NCBI GenBank assembly: GCA_959347345.1 | Contig: OY365738.1 | Coordinates: 1,178,001-1,242,000 of the forward strand | DNA: 64,000 nt | Direction: 5' to 3' | Source of the DNA: an uncultured Amylibacter sp. | GTDB taxonomy: Bacteria; Pseudomonadota; Alphaproteobacteria; Rhodobacterales; Rhodobacteraceae | Part shown: in pieces, positions 34,422 through 44,031 of the stretch | Layout: every line of letters begins with the position of its first letter | Numbering within the stretch: position 1 is the first letter of the stretch | The notes under the pieces: model-generated | Told to the model about the DNA's origin: nothing | The model's input: the letters and a program-made list of their open reading frames with translations, nothing else | Databases searched by the model: none | Position numbers and translations under genes: made by a program

Positions 34422-36179
34422 CTATAATTCGTCCATAGGGGTCACGCCCAAAATTCCCAAACCGCAAATTAACGCGGTTTCAACCCCGCGAAGCAACGCC
34501 AAACGCGCCGCCCCCCGCGTGGGATTATCCGTATCAATGATTTTCAAATCCGCATCATCCTTGCCCGAATGCCAGAAAGTATGAAAGGCGGACGCCAAAT
34601 CATACAGGTAAAATGCGATGCGATGCGGCTCGTTATGAATCGCCGCCAGCTCCACCAGCCGCGGCCATTCTGCCAATTTTTTCATCAATTCCAATTCGCG
34701 CGGATGGGTGAGTGTAGCAAAATCCGTGCCGAGTGTCGCGTTTAATTTCTCACGTTCAATCTTGCGAAACACCGATTTCACCCGAGCGTGCGCGTACTGG
34801 ACATAATAAACTGGGTTGTCTTTGGACTCCTCCAAAACCTTTTCAAAATCAAAATCCAAGGGCGCGTCATTTTTACGGGTGAGCATGGTGAAACGGACAA
34901 CCCCAGCATCCACCTGTTCCAGCAAATCGCTTAACTTAACAAAAGTGCCAGCCCGTTTGGACATTTTATACGGCTCGCCATTTTTCAGCAATTTTACCAG
35001 TTGCACGGTCTTTATATCAAAATCAATTTCTTTGTCAGACAGAGCGGAAACCGCCGCCTTCATCCGTTTAATATAACCGCCATGGTCAGCACCAAAAATA
35101 TTAATCAAACGGTCATAACCGCGATTTAACTTGTCATAATGATAGGCTATATCGGGTGCAAAATACGTCCAACTGCCGTCAAATTTTTGGATAGGTCTAT
35201 CGACATCATCGCCGTAATCCGTGGATTTAAAAAGCGTTTGTTCGCGGGCTTCCCAATCCTCCAACTGCTTGCCTTTCGGCGGGGGGAGCGTGCCTTGATA
35301 AATCAAACCTTTTCCCCGTAAAGCCTCTATCGCTTGTTCAATTTTCCCTGTATCATAAAGCGATTTTTCACTAAAGAATACGTCCATTTTAATGCCAAGC
35401 ATTGCCAAATCCGCACGGATAAGCTCCATCATTTCATTAACGGCATGGACACGAAAGATTTCCTGTTCTTCAGGTGAAAGCCCGCCGGTAAATTGTGGTT
35501 TATATTTTTGTGCCAATGATTTGGCGGCCTCTTGCACATATTCCCCTGGGTATAATTCTTCAAGTGGAACAGGGTCTTGGTTTTCATCAACGATATTAAC
35601 ATCCACGCCACATGCTTTTTCATAATGCGGATAGATAGACCGCACCAGCACATCCACCTGCGCCCCTGCATCATTAATATAGTATTCGCGGGTGACATCA
35701 TAGCCAACAAACGCAAGCAAATTCGCCAGAGCATCGCCGAAAACCGCGCCCCGCGTGTGCCCTATATGCAACGGCCCAGTTGGATTGGCAGAGACATATT
35801 CTACATTCACTTTCTGCCCCGTGCCGAGTTTAGACCGCCCAAAATCCGCGCCATCACGCAACAATGCGGTTAGGAATTCATGCCAAATGGGCGTGTTCAA
35901 ATGCAGGTTCAAAAATCCGGGACCCGCAATATCTATGTTGGCAATTCTGTCATCATCTCGCAGACGCGTTGCCAGTTTATCCGCCAGCTCGCGGGGGTTC
36001 TGCCCGCATGCTTTGCCGAGCACCAGTGCCGCGTTTGTCGCCATATCCCCGTGTAATTTATCGCGAGGAGGCTCTACCGTGATAGGCGTGAAATCCAACG
36101 CCGAGGGCAAATCGCCCGCGTCCTGCATCTGTGCCAAACAATCCAGCACAAGGGTTTTTATTTCTGCAAATACATTCAT
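34422..36179 (-). CDS. argS: Arginyl-tRNA synthetase
   Basis: Class I aminoacyl-tRNA synthetase. The 585-residue protein shows the HIGH motif in ANPTGPLHIGHTRGA (about residue 125), KMSKRAGTFV (about 395) and the C-terminal anticodon-binding DALR domain (about 460-585). The N-terminal tRNA D-loop recognition domain is present. It follows the dGTPase gene in the same direction after 87 bp and leads the nagZ-scpAB group. Confidence 0.96.
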   Translation of the reverse strand: MNVFAEIKTLVLDCLAQMQDAGDLPSALDFTPITVEPPRDKLHGDMATNAALVLGKACGQNPRELADKLATRLRDDDRIANIDIAGPGFLNLHLNTPIWHEFLTALLRDGADFGRSKLGTGQKVNVEYVSANPTGPLHIGHTRGAVFGDALANLLAFVGYDVTREYYINDAGAQVDVLVRSIYPHYEKACGVDVNIVDENQDPVPLEELYPGEYVQEAAKSLAQKYKPQFTGGLSPEEQEIFRVHAVNEMMELIRADLAMLGIKMDVFFSEKSLYDTGKIEQAIEALRGKGLIYQGTLPPPKGKQLEDWEAREQTLFKSTDYGDDVDRPIQKFDGSWTYFAPDIAYHYDKLNRGYDRLINIFGADHGGYIKRMKAAVSALSDKEIDFDIKTVQLVKLLKNGEPYKMSKRAGTFVKLSDLLEQVDAGVVRFTMLTRKNDAPLDFDFEKVLEESKDNPVYYVQYAHARVKSVFRKIEREKLNATLGTDFATLTHPRELELMKKLAEWPRLVELAAIHNEPHRIAFYLYDLASAFHTFWHSGKDDADLKIIDTDNPTRGAARLALLRGVETALICGLGILGVTPMDEL

Positions 36180-36266
36180 CGGCGCGGGGTTTCTATTATG
36201 GTTTTAGTGTGATTTTATCAAGTGATTTTAGTGTGATTTAACACAAACGGGCGGGTTTGTGAATTG

Positions 36267-37454
36267 CTAACTGCCTATCTTATCGTATAAATCTTTGGCA
36301 AAATTATCGGTCATCCCCGATAGATAATCGCTGATTTCACGCATTCGCAAGGTTTCGGGGTCGATAGGATTATTGGTGCCATTATCGCTCTTATATTGGT
36401 TATTATATTGCCTATGTTGCCAATCCAGAGGCAACTTCAACGCACCCTCCGCAAACCCATGGAACAGCCGTTCGACAATCACCGCATACTGCTCTCGTTT
36501 TTTCATAATCCCCGCGCTCCAATACATATTCTTTTTCAAAAAATCGCGAATTTCCTTTAAATCCTGCCCGAATGACACGGATAAATCTATCGTTTGCGAC
36601 CCAGAATTCCGCAAATCATCAACCGATTTCATACCCGCCAAACGCGGAGTCGCGGTATCAATCACATTACCCGTCATGTCTTTAATCAAACAGCGCAACA
36701 TCTCAAACTGGCGTTGATGGGGCGTTAATCCAGAGTATTTTGCATCAACTTTACGCAGAGCCTTAGCGATTAAATGCAGGTCTTTTATATCATCCAAACC
36801 AAACAAACCCGCCCGCAAACCATCATCCAAATCGTGGTGGTTATAGGCGATATCATCGGCAATCGCGGCTATCTGAGCCTCCCCACTGGCATAGCTCGCC
36901 AATTCCAAATCGTGCCGTGCGGTGTAATCCGTCAAAATATACGGTATCGGTTTTTTCGCATCAGTCACCGGCCCGTTATGCTTTGCCATACCCTCCAGCG
37001 TCTCCCAGCTCAGGTTTAATCCGTCAAAATCGGCATAGCGGTTTTCCAATTCGGTCACGATTTTTATCGCTTGGGCGTTGTGGTCAAACCCGCCATAATC
37101 CGCCATTAAGGGGTTCAAAACATCCTCGCCCTTATGCCCAAACGGAGGGTGTCCCAAATCGTGGGACAGAGCAATCGCCTCGGTCAAATCCACATTAAAA
37201 CCCAACGCCACTGCCAGAGTCCGCGCGATTTGCGCAACCTCCAAAGTATGGGTCAAACGAGTGCGGTAATGGTCGCCCTCATAGGCAACAAACACTTGGG
37301 TTTTGTGCATAAGACGGCGAAACGCCATGGAATGAATGATTCGGTCGCGGTCGCGGGCAAAAACGGAACGATAGCCGTCAATCGGCTCTTTTATCAAACG
37401 CCCGCGAGTGTTCTCATCCTTGACTGCATAGGGTTTGGTCGTATTTTCGGGCAT
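36267..37454 (-). CDS. dgt: Deoxyguanosinetriphosphate triphosphohydrolase-like protein
   Basis: An HD-domain dNTP triphosphohydrolase. The 395-residue protein carries the metal-binding residues in RLTHTLEVAQIARTLA (His, about residue 65) and LSHDLGHPPFGHKGE (His-Asp, about 95), and a late Asp in ADDIAYNHHDLDDGL (about 198). Relatives split dNTPs into nucleoside and triphosphate and may restrict phage or set dNTP pools. It is divergent from erpA. Confidence 0.92.
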   Translation of the reverse strand: MPENTTKPYAVKDENTRGRLIKEPIDGYRSVFARDRDRIIHSMAFRRLMHKTQVFVAYEGDHYRTRLTHTLEVAQIARTLAVALGFNVDLTEAIALSHDLGHPPFGHKGEDVLNPLMADYGGFDHNAQAIKIVTELENRYADFDGLNLSWETLEGMAKHNGPVTDAKKPIPYILTDYTARHDLELASYASGEAQIAAIADDIAYNHHDLDDGLRAGLFGLDDIKDLHLIAKALRKVDAKYSGLTPHQRQFEMLRCLIKDMTGNVIDTATPRLAGMKSVDDLRNSGSQTIDLSVSFGQDLKEIRDFLKKNMYWSAGIMKKREQYAVIVERLFHGFAEGALKLPLDWQHRQYNNQYKSDNGTNNPIDPETLRMREISDYLSGMTDNFAKDLYDKIGS

Positions 37455-37523
37455 GTGTTTAATCTTATCTTGTTATATTGAAATAAACACTCTATACTAT
37501 TTTTTAAAGAAACGGAAACCGCA

Positions 37524-37856
37524 ATGACCCTTACCCTGCCGCCAACCGTGACCGCCCGCGCCTTTGCCCGTTTGCGAGCGATTAACAACGACACCACGCG
37601 CCAATGCCTGCGGGTGGCGGTTTTGGGCGGTGGGTGCTCTGGTTTTCAATACGATATTACGCTGATTGACACGCCCGAAACGGACGATATTATTATAGCC
37701 AGCGATGGGCAGAGGGTGGTTATTGACACGATATCCCTGCCATTTCTGCACAACGCCACGATTGATTTTAAGGAAGAGTTAATAGGGGCGCGGTTCATCG
37801 TTGATAACCCGAATGCGACCAGCTCTTGCGGCTGCGGGACAAGCTTTTCCCTATGA
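37524..37856 (+). CDS. erpA: A-type iron-sulfur cluster insertion protein
   Basis: A 110-residue HesB/IscA-family carrier that passes Fe-S clusters to target enzymes. The three conserved Cys are in LGGGCSGFQYD (about residue 34) and in SSCGCGTSFSL at the end. Length and position between dgt and xthA fit ErpA of alphaproteobacteria. IscA or SufA cannot be fully excluded by sequence alone. Its stop overlaps the xthA start (ATGA). Confidence 0.88.
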   Translation: MTLTLPPTVTARAFARLRAINNDTTRQCLRVAVLGGGCSGFQYDITLIDTPETDDIIIASDGQRVVIDTISLPFLHNATIDFKEELIGARFIVDNPNATSSCGCGTSFSL

Positions 37857-38635
37857 AAATAGCGACTTTTAACATAAACGGGATAAAGGCACGGATGGTT
37901 GCGCTGTTGGCTTGGCTGGAACAGGCGCGCCCTGATATTGTGTTTTTGCAAGAGATAAAATCGGTGAATGAAGCGTTTCCCCGCGAACCTATTGAGGATT
38001 TGGGGTATGAAATCACCTTAAACGGGCAAAAGGGATTTAACGGGGTTGCGATTTTATCGCGCTATCCTTTGGAGGATGTATCGTTTGCGCTGCCCGGTGA
38101 TGACACGGATGAACAGGCGCGATGGCTGGAGGCTACCGTGATAGGCGAGGCGGATTCCTTGCGGTTATGCAATTTGTATTTGCCCAATGGCAACCCTGCG
38201 CCTGGGCCTAAATACGACTATAAACTGGCGTGGATGGCGCGGTTGGAGATGCGATTGGCACAATTATTGCACGAGGAACAGCCGTTTTTATGCGCGGGTG
38301 ATTTTAATATCATCCCCCAGGCCGAGGATTGTTGGGATGAATCCGCGTGGCGCGATGACGCGCTTTATTTGCTATCTTCGCGTACAGCCTATCGCCGAAT
38401 CATCAACCTAGGGTTGACGGATGCTTATCGTACCTATCATCAGGGCGCGGGCGCTTATACATTTTGGGATTATCAAAGCGGGTCGTGGGCGAAAAACCAT
38501 GGGATACGGATTGACCATATTTTGCTGTGTCCAAGGGCGGCGGATTATTTGAACGACTGCCAGATTGACCAAGATACGCGGGATGGCGAACGCCCGTCGG
38601 ATCACGTGCCGATATGGGTGGATGTTAGTTGTTAG
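37853..38635 (+). CDS. xthA: Exodeoxyribonuclease III
   Basis: AP endonuclease and 3'-5' exonuclease of base excision repair. The 260-residue protein shows FNINGIKARM (residue 5), FLQEIKSV with the metal-ligand Glu (about 33), NLYLPNGN (about 105), CAGDFNIIP (about 145) and the terminal SDHVPIWVD with the catalytic His. The ATG at 37853 overlaps the erpA stop by ATGA. A longer in-frame reading from 37826 is rejected. The last residues, Ser-Cys, and the stop come from a heptamer array. Confidence 0.93.
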   Translation: MKIATFNINGIKARMVALLAWLEQARPDIVFLQEIKSVNEAFPREPIEDLGYEITLNGQKGFNGVAILSRYPLEDVSFALPGDDTDEQARWLEATVIGEADSLRLCNLYLPNGNPAPGPKYDYKLAWMARLEMRLAQLLHEEQPFLCAGDFNIIPQAEDCWDESAWRDDALYLLSSRTAYRRIINLGLTDAYRTYHQGAGAYTFWDYQSGSWAKNHGIRIDHILLCPRAADYLNDCQIDQDTRDGERPSDHVPIWVDVSC

Positions 38636-38876
38636 TTATTAGTTGTTAGTTGTTAGTTGTTTTAGCCCTGCGGGTCTTCGTCATCGCTTGCGCGAATGCC
38701 GACCATCGGGGTCTTTTGTGCGTAGCCCCTGCTCTTTGAGCAGGAGCATGCCAAAAGCCCTTTGGTTACAAGATGATAGGTTTGTCATAAATTTATTTAG
38801 GCTGTGCCTAGATACAAGGACAGACCAGAACTAATAACTAATAACTAATAACTAATAACTAATAACTAATAACTAA
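38623..38876. repeat. Composite palindromic island E2 (xthA-dksA spacer)
   Basis: The smallest complete island. Heptamers (38626-38660, TTAGTTG type) open it, starting inside the xthA coding end. The GCGGGTCTTCGTCATCGC terminus follows. Next is the GGTCTTTTG...CAAAAGCCC hairpin with inner CCTGCTC/GAGCAGG stem (38711-38760), then a TTTATTTAGGC segment. It closes with seven inverted CTAATAA heptamers (38829-38876) that run up to the dksA stop codon. No gene is supported. Confidence 0.88.
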
Positions 38877-38877
38877 A

Positions 38878-39291
38878 TCAGTCGTCCCGATGGACTTTTT
38901 CACTACGCTCGTGGCGTTCCTGCGATTCCAAAGATAGAGTAGCAATCGGGCGCGCTTCCAGCCGTTTCAGGGAAATCGGCACGCCCGTTTCTTCGCAATA
39001 ACCGTAAGACCCGTCCTCTATCCGCCGCAACGCGGATTCAATTTTGCCAACCAATTTGCGCTGGCGGTCGCGGGTGCGTAATTCCAGAGCGCGGTCAGTT
39101 TCCTCGGACGCGCGGTCGGTCGCATCGGGAATCGGGCGCGCGCCTTCTTGCAGGCCTTCAATCGTATCGCGCGAATCCGATAAAATCGCGGATTTCCAAA
39201 CTTCCAGCTTGCCGCGGAAATACTCCTGTTGGCGTTCGTTCATAAACGGCTCTGATTCGTCGGGTTTGTATGTCTCTCTTTTATCGGTCAT
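38878..39291 (-). CDS. dksA: RNA polymerase-binding transcription factor DksA
   Basis: Binds the secondary channel of RNA polymerase and, with ppGpp, adjusts transcription of rRNA and amino-acid genes. The 137-residue protein has the N-terminal segment EPFMNERQQEYFRGKLEVWK, the coiled coil with the tip DRASEETDRALELRTRDRQR (shown as its span), and GSYGYCEETGVPI near residue 97. Only one Cys of the zinc finger remains, as is common in alphaproteobacterial DksA. It is expressed alone between two repeat islands. Confidence 0.92.
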   Translation of the reverse strand: MTDKRETYKPDESEPFMNERQQEYFRGKLEVWKSAILSDSRDTIEGLQEGARPIPDATDRASEETDRALELRTRDRQRKLVGKIESALRRIEDGSYGYCEETGVPISLKRLEARPIATLSLESQERHERSEKVHRDD

Positions 39292-39395
39292 TTTTTGTGC
39301 CTTTCAGTGTTGGCAGAACGCGGGTGTTTGGCGTGTATAGCATATATTAACAAAATATTAACAAAATTGCGAGTCTTTTTAAAACTTTAAACAAA

Positions 39396-40134
39396 GATTA
39401 AATAATGATTAACGGATTAGCGATGAATGATGAATGTTTTTTTGCCACTTCTTGACTGGTCGGCATTTCGAAGAAATGACGAAGACCCGCAGGGCTATCC
39501 GCTAATAATCATTCTAGGACAATCTATAATTCTAGGAAACGACCGCCCAAAAAGGGTGGTCGCGCGCACCCTCACCCCCACGGGTGCGCGTCAGCTTATC
39601 GGTTGTACTGGGTCAGTGTATTTTAGAGTCGCTAGTGAAGCAAATTCCTTCATACCTAGCCAACAAGACGCACACATTGTTTCCTAATTTTAGCGGACGT
39701 GTCCGCGGGGGGTTCGCGCGACCCGTGCCAAACATGACCGATGGGGTTTAATAATAAATGGTAAAAGTTTTTTGTTTTCGCCCTCACTTGGGGGCAAGCC
39801 CCTGCGTTCGGGCTTCCCGCCCGCCCACCCCTCTGCGAGGCTTGGGCGGACGGGGTTTTATGGCTATGGTCTGTCCTAGTATCTAGGCAAAGCCTAAATA
39901 AATTTATAGAAAAACTATCGTCTTGAAACCCAAGGGCTTTTGTGCCACGTCTGCTTACGCTCGAATCTCCTATTTGTCGGGCAGGTTCAACTGCCCTTAT
40001 GAGCGTAAGAGACTACGCACAAAAGACCACGCCATCGCTTGGGGCTGGTCGGTATCGCGCAAGCGATTACGAAGACCCGAAGGGCATCACTAATAACTAA
40101 TAACTAATAACTAATAACTAATAACTAATAACTA
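39396..40134. repeat. Composite palindromic island E3 (dksA-soxG spacer)
   Basis: The longest island; no gene supported. It has an inverted GCGGGTCTTCGTC terminus (about 39448-39496). The stem CGACCGCCC/GGGTGGTCG has only AAAAA in its loop (39540-39562). The CGCGCACCC stem and conserved GTACTGGGTCA segment follow. The 35-nt cassette sits at a different place (39677-39710). A GCCCGCC/GGGCGGA hairpin (about 39819-39858) and the GCAAAGCCTAAATAAATT segment come next. The CTTTTGTG hairpin (39934-40028) has a nested CTTACGCTC/GAGCGTAAG arm with GGGCAG/CTGCCC inside. The terminal TAACTAA heptamers (40089-40134) include the soxG stop. Confidence 0.85.
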
Positions 40135-40692
40135 CCGATAAAACCCAACACCCGCCGTTTTATCCGCCGCCACACGTAGCCACTCAAACACATGCTCACC
40201 AACCGAGCGAAAGCACACCAACCGCGCCGTCCCCTCATCGCTCAGCCAAAACGCAACCGCCACCTGCCCCAGCCGAGACCGCGCGACCTCCCCAACACCA
40301 AACTTTGACATATCAAACGGCGTACCCTTTGCCAAAACATCGCGCACCCCTGCCCCCGACAGAGTAAAAACCGCCCGCGCATCGGACACATTAACCGCCA
40401 TAAAATGCAAGCCCTTCAACGCTTTATCCAGCTTTTTCACCAACCCCGCAACGGCGGTATAATCGCATAAAACCAGCACTTCGTCAGGGGACATCCACGC
40501 AATCGCACGGGTGCCTCGCCCAAAAATAATCGCCCGCACATCGGGCAAATCCAGCCCCAGAGCAGCCCTAACACCCCGCGCCACCGCAGCCGATTTCAAA
40601 TCGCACCGCAGGCTAATCATCCCGACCAAGCCGTCTTCCGATACCTTAATCAATCCGCGAAACTTCGCACCTTGCAAAACAGACCTAGACAT
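40132..40692 (-). CDS. soxG: Sarcosine oxidase subunit gamma
   Basis: The 186-residue gamma subunit of heterotetrameric sarcosine oxidase, a GcvT-fold-like subunit needed for assembly. It matches family pattern GLVGMISLRCDL near the start, RGTRAIAWMSPDEVLVL near residue 70, and DVLAKGTPFDMSKF near 115. The ATG at 40692 overlaps the soxA stop (ATGTCTAG) and is preferred over one at 40716. The stop codon lies in the repeat array of island E3. It is the last gene of the sox operon. Confidence 0.85.
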   Translation of the reverse strand: MSRSVLQGAKFRGLIKVSEDGLVGMISLRCDLKSAAVARGVRAALGLDLPDVRAIIFGRGTRAIAWMSPDEVLVLCDYTAVAGLVKKLDKALKGLHFMAVNVSDARAVFTLSGAGVRDVLAKGTPFDMSKFGVGEVARSRLGQVAVAFWLSDEGTARLVCFRSVGEHVFEWLRVAADKTAGVGFYR

Positions 40693-43600
40693 TCTGGCGC
40701 ACCCCTTCTTTATCATAAAACACGGGATCGCAAATCCGCGCCTGAATCACGCGACCGTCAGTCGTTGGGAAATCAATGACTTCGCCCATCCTATCTGGTC
40801 CATATTCCACCAAACCCATGGCTATTGCACAGTTCAAAGTCGGCGAATAATAACTAGACGTAACCCGCCCTATCATATTTTTCACGCCGTTTTCACGCAC
40901 CGTTCCATCCACGGCATAAGCCCCGTCAGGGATAACCGATTTCGGCTTTAACGGCAGTAATCCAACCAGTTGCCACCGCGATTTATCCTGCATAAAGGAA
41001 CGTTGCTGGGCGCGTTTGCCCAAGTAATCCTTTTTCTTAGATAACGCCCAATGCAAGCCCAAATCTTGGGGAATCACAGTTCCATCAGTCTCATCCCCTA
41101 TCATAATAAAGCCCTTTTCGGCGCGCATCACATGCAAGCATTCCGTGCCATAGGGCGCGATTGATAAATCCTTGCCAACCGCGAGGCATTTGTCCCAAAA
41201 TGCCTGTCCTAAACTGGCAGGAACGGCTATTTCATAGGACAATTCGCCTGAGAACGAAATCCGAAATGCGCGGGCAGGAATACCGCCCAGCATACCATCC
41301 TTAAACTGCATGAAACCCAAAGCCTGCCGCGATACATCCATTCCGCCCAATCGTTCCAAAATAACCCGAGCTTGCGGGCCGACCACGGCAATTTGGGCGT
41401 ATTGCTCGGTTAGATTAACGGTATAAACCTGCCAATCCCACCATTCTGTTTGCAACCATTCCTCCATCCACGCGTGGATTCTATCCGACCCGCCAGAGGT
41501 TGTGTGGCACAAAAACGTATCCTCATCCAGCCGCGCAACCACCCCATCATCAATCAAAAATCCATTATCGCTGCACATCAAACCATAGCGACATTGCCCA
41601 ATTTTCAAAGACGACATCATGTTGGTATAGATCATGTCCAGAAACCGACCCGCATCCGCCCCTTTCACCAGTATTTTGCCGAGTGTAGAAGCATCCAGAA
41701 GCCCACAATGATTGCGCGTATTAAGGATTTCGCGTTGCACCGAGGCCTTCACCGATTCGCCCTTTTGCAGATAACAATACGGTCTGCGCCAATCCGCCAC
41801 CTGTTCAAAGAACCCGCCATTTTGCTCAATCCAGCCGTGAATCGGGCTTTTGCGAATCGGTTTAAACAGGGCACCGCGGGCATCCCCCGCTATCGCGCCC
41901 ATAGAAATAGGCTGATAAGGCGGGCGAAAGGTCGTAGTGCCGACTTGGGGGATTTCCAGATTCAAACTATCCGCCAGTATAGCCAGCCCGTTGATATTGG
42001 ATAACTTGCCTTGATCCGTCGCCATGCCCAATGTGGTATAGCGTTTGGCGTGTTCTACCGATTCAAAACCCTCCTGCGCGGCAAGGCGAATATCGCTGAG
42101 CTTCACATCGTTTTGGAAATCCAAGAACACTTTGGTTTGGGATTTGCGTTTCATCGCGGTTGGAATCGACCAGCACGGCATCATGGCGGACTCTTTTACT
42201 ATGGTTTGCGCCTTTGGCGCAAGGACTTTGACAGCAGCTCCGCCAACAGATTTTGCAATCCGCACCGCGGTTGCATGTGCGTCTTTTATCAAATCATTGC
42301 CAGATAAAAACCCGTTGGCCGCGCCGATACAGGCAACAAATCCGCGCCCATCCGCACCAAGCGGGGGCTGGGTTTTATCAGGGCGGAACATCGCGGGTGC
42401 GGCATCCCAAATCAGCTTACCCCCGCAGTGCGACCACAGATGAACCAACGGCGACCAGCCACCCGACATAGCAATCGCATCGCAGGTTATCGTTTCGCCA
42501 GAACCTCCCCCATTTTGCGAACAGAGCGTAATGGATTTGATGGATTTATAGCCAGTAACGGTTTCTATCGCCGAGCCTGTCCGCACTGAAATCCCCAAAT
42601 CGCGGGCTTGGCGGGGCAAATCGCCCTCCACGCTTTCACGCACATCCACAACCACAGGCACAGCCACACCCGCCTTATGCAAGGCAATCGCGGTACGATA
42701 AGCATCATCATTATTCGTTATCACGGCAACTCGCGCACCCACAGCCACGCCATAATTCACCAGATAATCGCGCACGGCACTGCACAGCATCACCCCGGGC
42801 AAATCATTCCCTGCAAAGCTGAGCGGACGTTCCAACGCACCACTCGCCACCACTATCTGTTCCGTGCGAATCCGCCACAAACGATGACGCGGGCTATGAT
42901 GCGTTTCGGGCGTATCAGGCGCGTGATCGGTCAGGCGTTCATACCCCAATAAATAGCCGTGGTCATAAACCCCTGCCCCCATCATACGCTTGCGAATCGT
43001 CACATTCGGCATGGTTTTCAGACGAGCCAACGCATCACGCACCCATTTCTTCGCAGGTTTGCCGTCAATCATCATATCATCAACCAGCAATCGCCCGCCG
43101 AAATGCGCGGTTTGCTCCATTAACAAAACCCGTGCACCCGATTCGCCCGCCGCCAAAGCCGCCGTCAAACCAGCGACTCCGCCGCCAACAATAACCATAT
43201 CCACATGGGCGTAAAAGTACTCATACCTATCACCATCGCGCCCAACAGGGGGTTTGCCTAACCCAGCCGCACGGCGGATAATCGGCTCAAACACATGTTT
43301 CCACGCGAAACGCGGATGAATGAAGGTTTTGTAATAAAACCCAGCAGGCAAAAACCGCGCAATCAGGCGATTCATCGCGCCAATATCAAAATCCAGCGAA
43401 GGCCAAGCGTTTTGCGGATTGGCAACCAGCCCGTCAAACATCTCCGTAGTCGTGGCGCGTTGATTCGGTTCAAACCCCGCGCCCGTGCCCAAGCCCACCA
43501 GAGCGTTCGGCTCTTCCGCGCCAGAGGCGACTATCCCACGCGGGCGGTGATATTTGAACGACCGCCCGACCATTGTTTTGCCGTTTGCCAGCAAAGCCGA

Positions 43601-43708
43601 AGCCAAAGTGTCCCCCTGATAAGCGGGCAATTCCCGCCCATTCCAGCGAAACGAGATGGGTTTTGTGCGTTTTATTAACGCACCGCCTGTTGCTAATCGT
43701 TTGCTCAT
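40685..43708 (-). CDS. soxA: Sarcosine oxidase subunit alpha
   Basis: The 1007-residue alpha subunit, which with beta oxidatively demethylates sarcosine to glycine and transfers the one-carbon unit to tetrahydrofolate. The N-terminal part resembles a 2Fe-2S-type domain (about 15-95). An NAD-binding Rossmann segment VDMVIVGGGVAGLTAALAAG starts at about residue 168. The C-terminal 400 residues are a GcvT-like folate-binding domain, with TLGKILVKGADAGRFLD and GYCRYGLMCSDNG-like stretches. The ATG overlaps the soxD stop by ATGA. Full family length. Confidence 0.95.
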   Translation of the reverse strand: MSKRLATGGALIKRTKPISFRWNGRELPAYQGDTLASALLANGKTMVGRSFKYHRPRGIVASGAEEPNALVGLGTGAGFEPNQRATTTEMFDGLVANPQNAWPSLDFDIGAMNRLIARFLPAGFYYKTFIHPRFAWKHVFEPIIRRAAGLGKPPVGRDGDRYEYFYAHVDMVIVGGGVAGLTAALAAGESGARVLLMEQTAHFGGRLLVDDMMIDGKPAKKWVRDALARLKTMPNVTIRKRMMGAGVYDHGYLLGYERLTDHAPDTPETHHSPRHRLWRIRTEQIVVASGALERPLSFAGNDLPGVMLCSAVRDYLVNYGVAVGARVAVITNNDDAYRTAIALHKAGVAVPVVVDVRESVEGDLPRQARDLGISVRTGSAIETVTGYKSIKSITLCSQNGGGSGETITCDAIAMSGGWSPLVHLWSHCGGKLIWDAAPAMFRPDKTQPPLGADGRGFVACIGAANGFLSGNDLIKDAHATAVRIAKSVGGAAVKVLAPKAQTIVKESAMMPCWSIPTAMKRKSQTKVFLDFQNDVKLSDIRLAAQEGFESVEHAKRYTTLGMATDQGKLSNINGLAILADSLNLEIPQVGTTTFRPPYQPISMGAIAGDARGALFKPIRKSPIHGWIEQNGGFFEQVADWRRPYCYLQKGESVKASVQREILNTRNHCGLLDASTLGKILVKGADAGRFLDMIYTNMMSSLKIGQCRYGLMCSDNGFLIDDGVVARLDEDTFLCHTTSGGSDRIHAWMEEWLQTEWWDWQVYTVNLTEQYAQIAVVGPQARVILERLGGMDVSRQALGFMQFKDGMLGGIPARAFRISFSGELSYEIAVPASLGQAFWDKCLAVGKDLSIAPYGTECLHVMRAEKGFIMIGDETDGTVIPQDLGLHWALSKKKDYLGKRAQQRSFMQDKSRWQLVGLLPLKPKSVIPDGAYAVDGTVRENGVKNMIGRVTSSYYSPTLNCAIAMGLVEYGPDRMGEVIDFPTTDGRVIQARICDPVFYDKEGVRQNV

Positions 43709-44031
43709 GCCGTGTATCCTTGGAAATCGGGACGTTGTTTTTTAATCTTATTCAGCAAGGCACGGGGCGGGGCGTGGGTTTGCGCCGAATACGAGCCGAA
43801 AACCTGCATAGTCATAGTACACCGCGCCACATGAAACCATTTGCCACAGCCATAAACATGCCGCCACCGTTCAAAATGCACACCCAAAGGATTGTTCCGT
43901 GCGAATAAATAAGTTTCAAATTCCAAATCGCTGCTGCCCGTGCCTTGCCATTTAATATGGGCTTGCCCGTCGCAGTGCAATTCAGTTTCATCAGCAAGAA
44001 CCCCGCAACACGGGCAGTTTATCCGTAACAT
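43705..44031 (-). CDS. soxD: Sarcosine oxidase subunit delta
   Basis: The 108-residue zinc-binding delta subunit. Start at ATG 44031 gives MLRINCPCCGVLADETEL, the family N-terminus with CPCC, and a later Cys and His in HVYGCGKWFHVAR. The start overlaps the upstream stop as TAATG. A longer reading from 44049 is not needed. Here soxD is separated from soxB by an extra gene. Confidence 0.93.
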   Translation of the reverse strand: MLRINCPCCGVLADETELHCDGQAHIKWQGTGSSDLEFETYLFARNNPLGVHFERWRHVYGCGKWFHVARCTMTMQVFGSYSAQTHAPPRALLNKIKKQRPDFQGYTA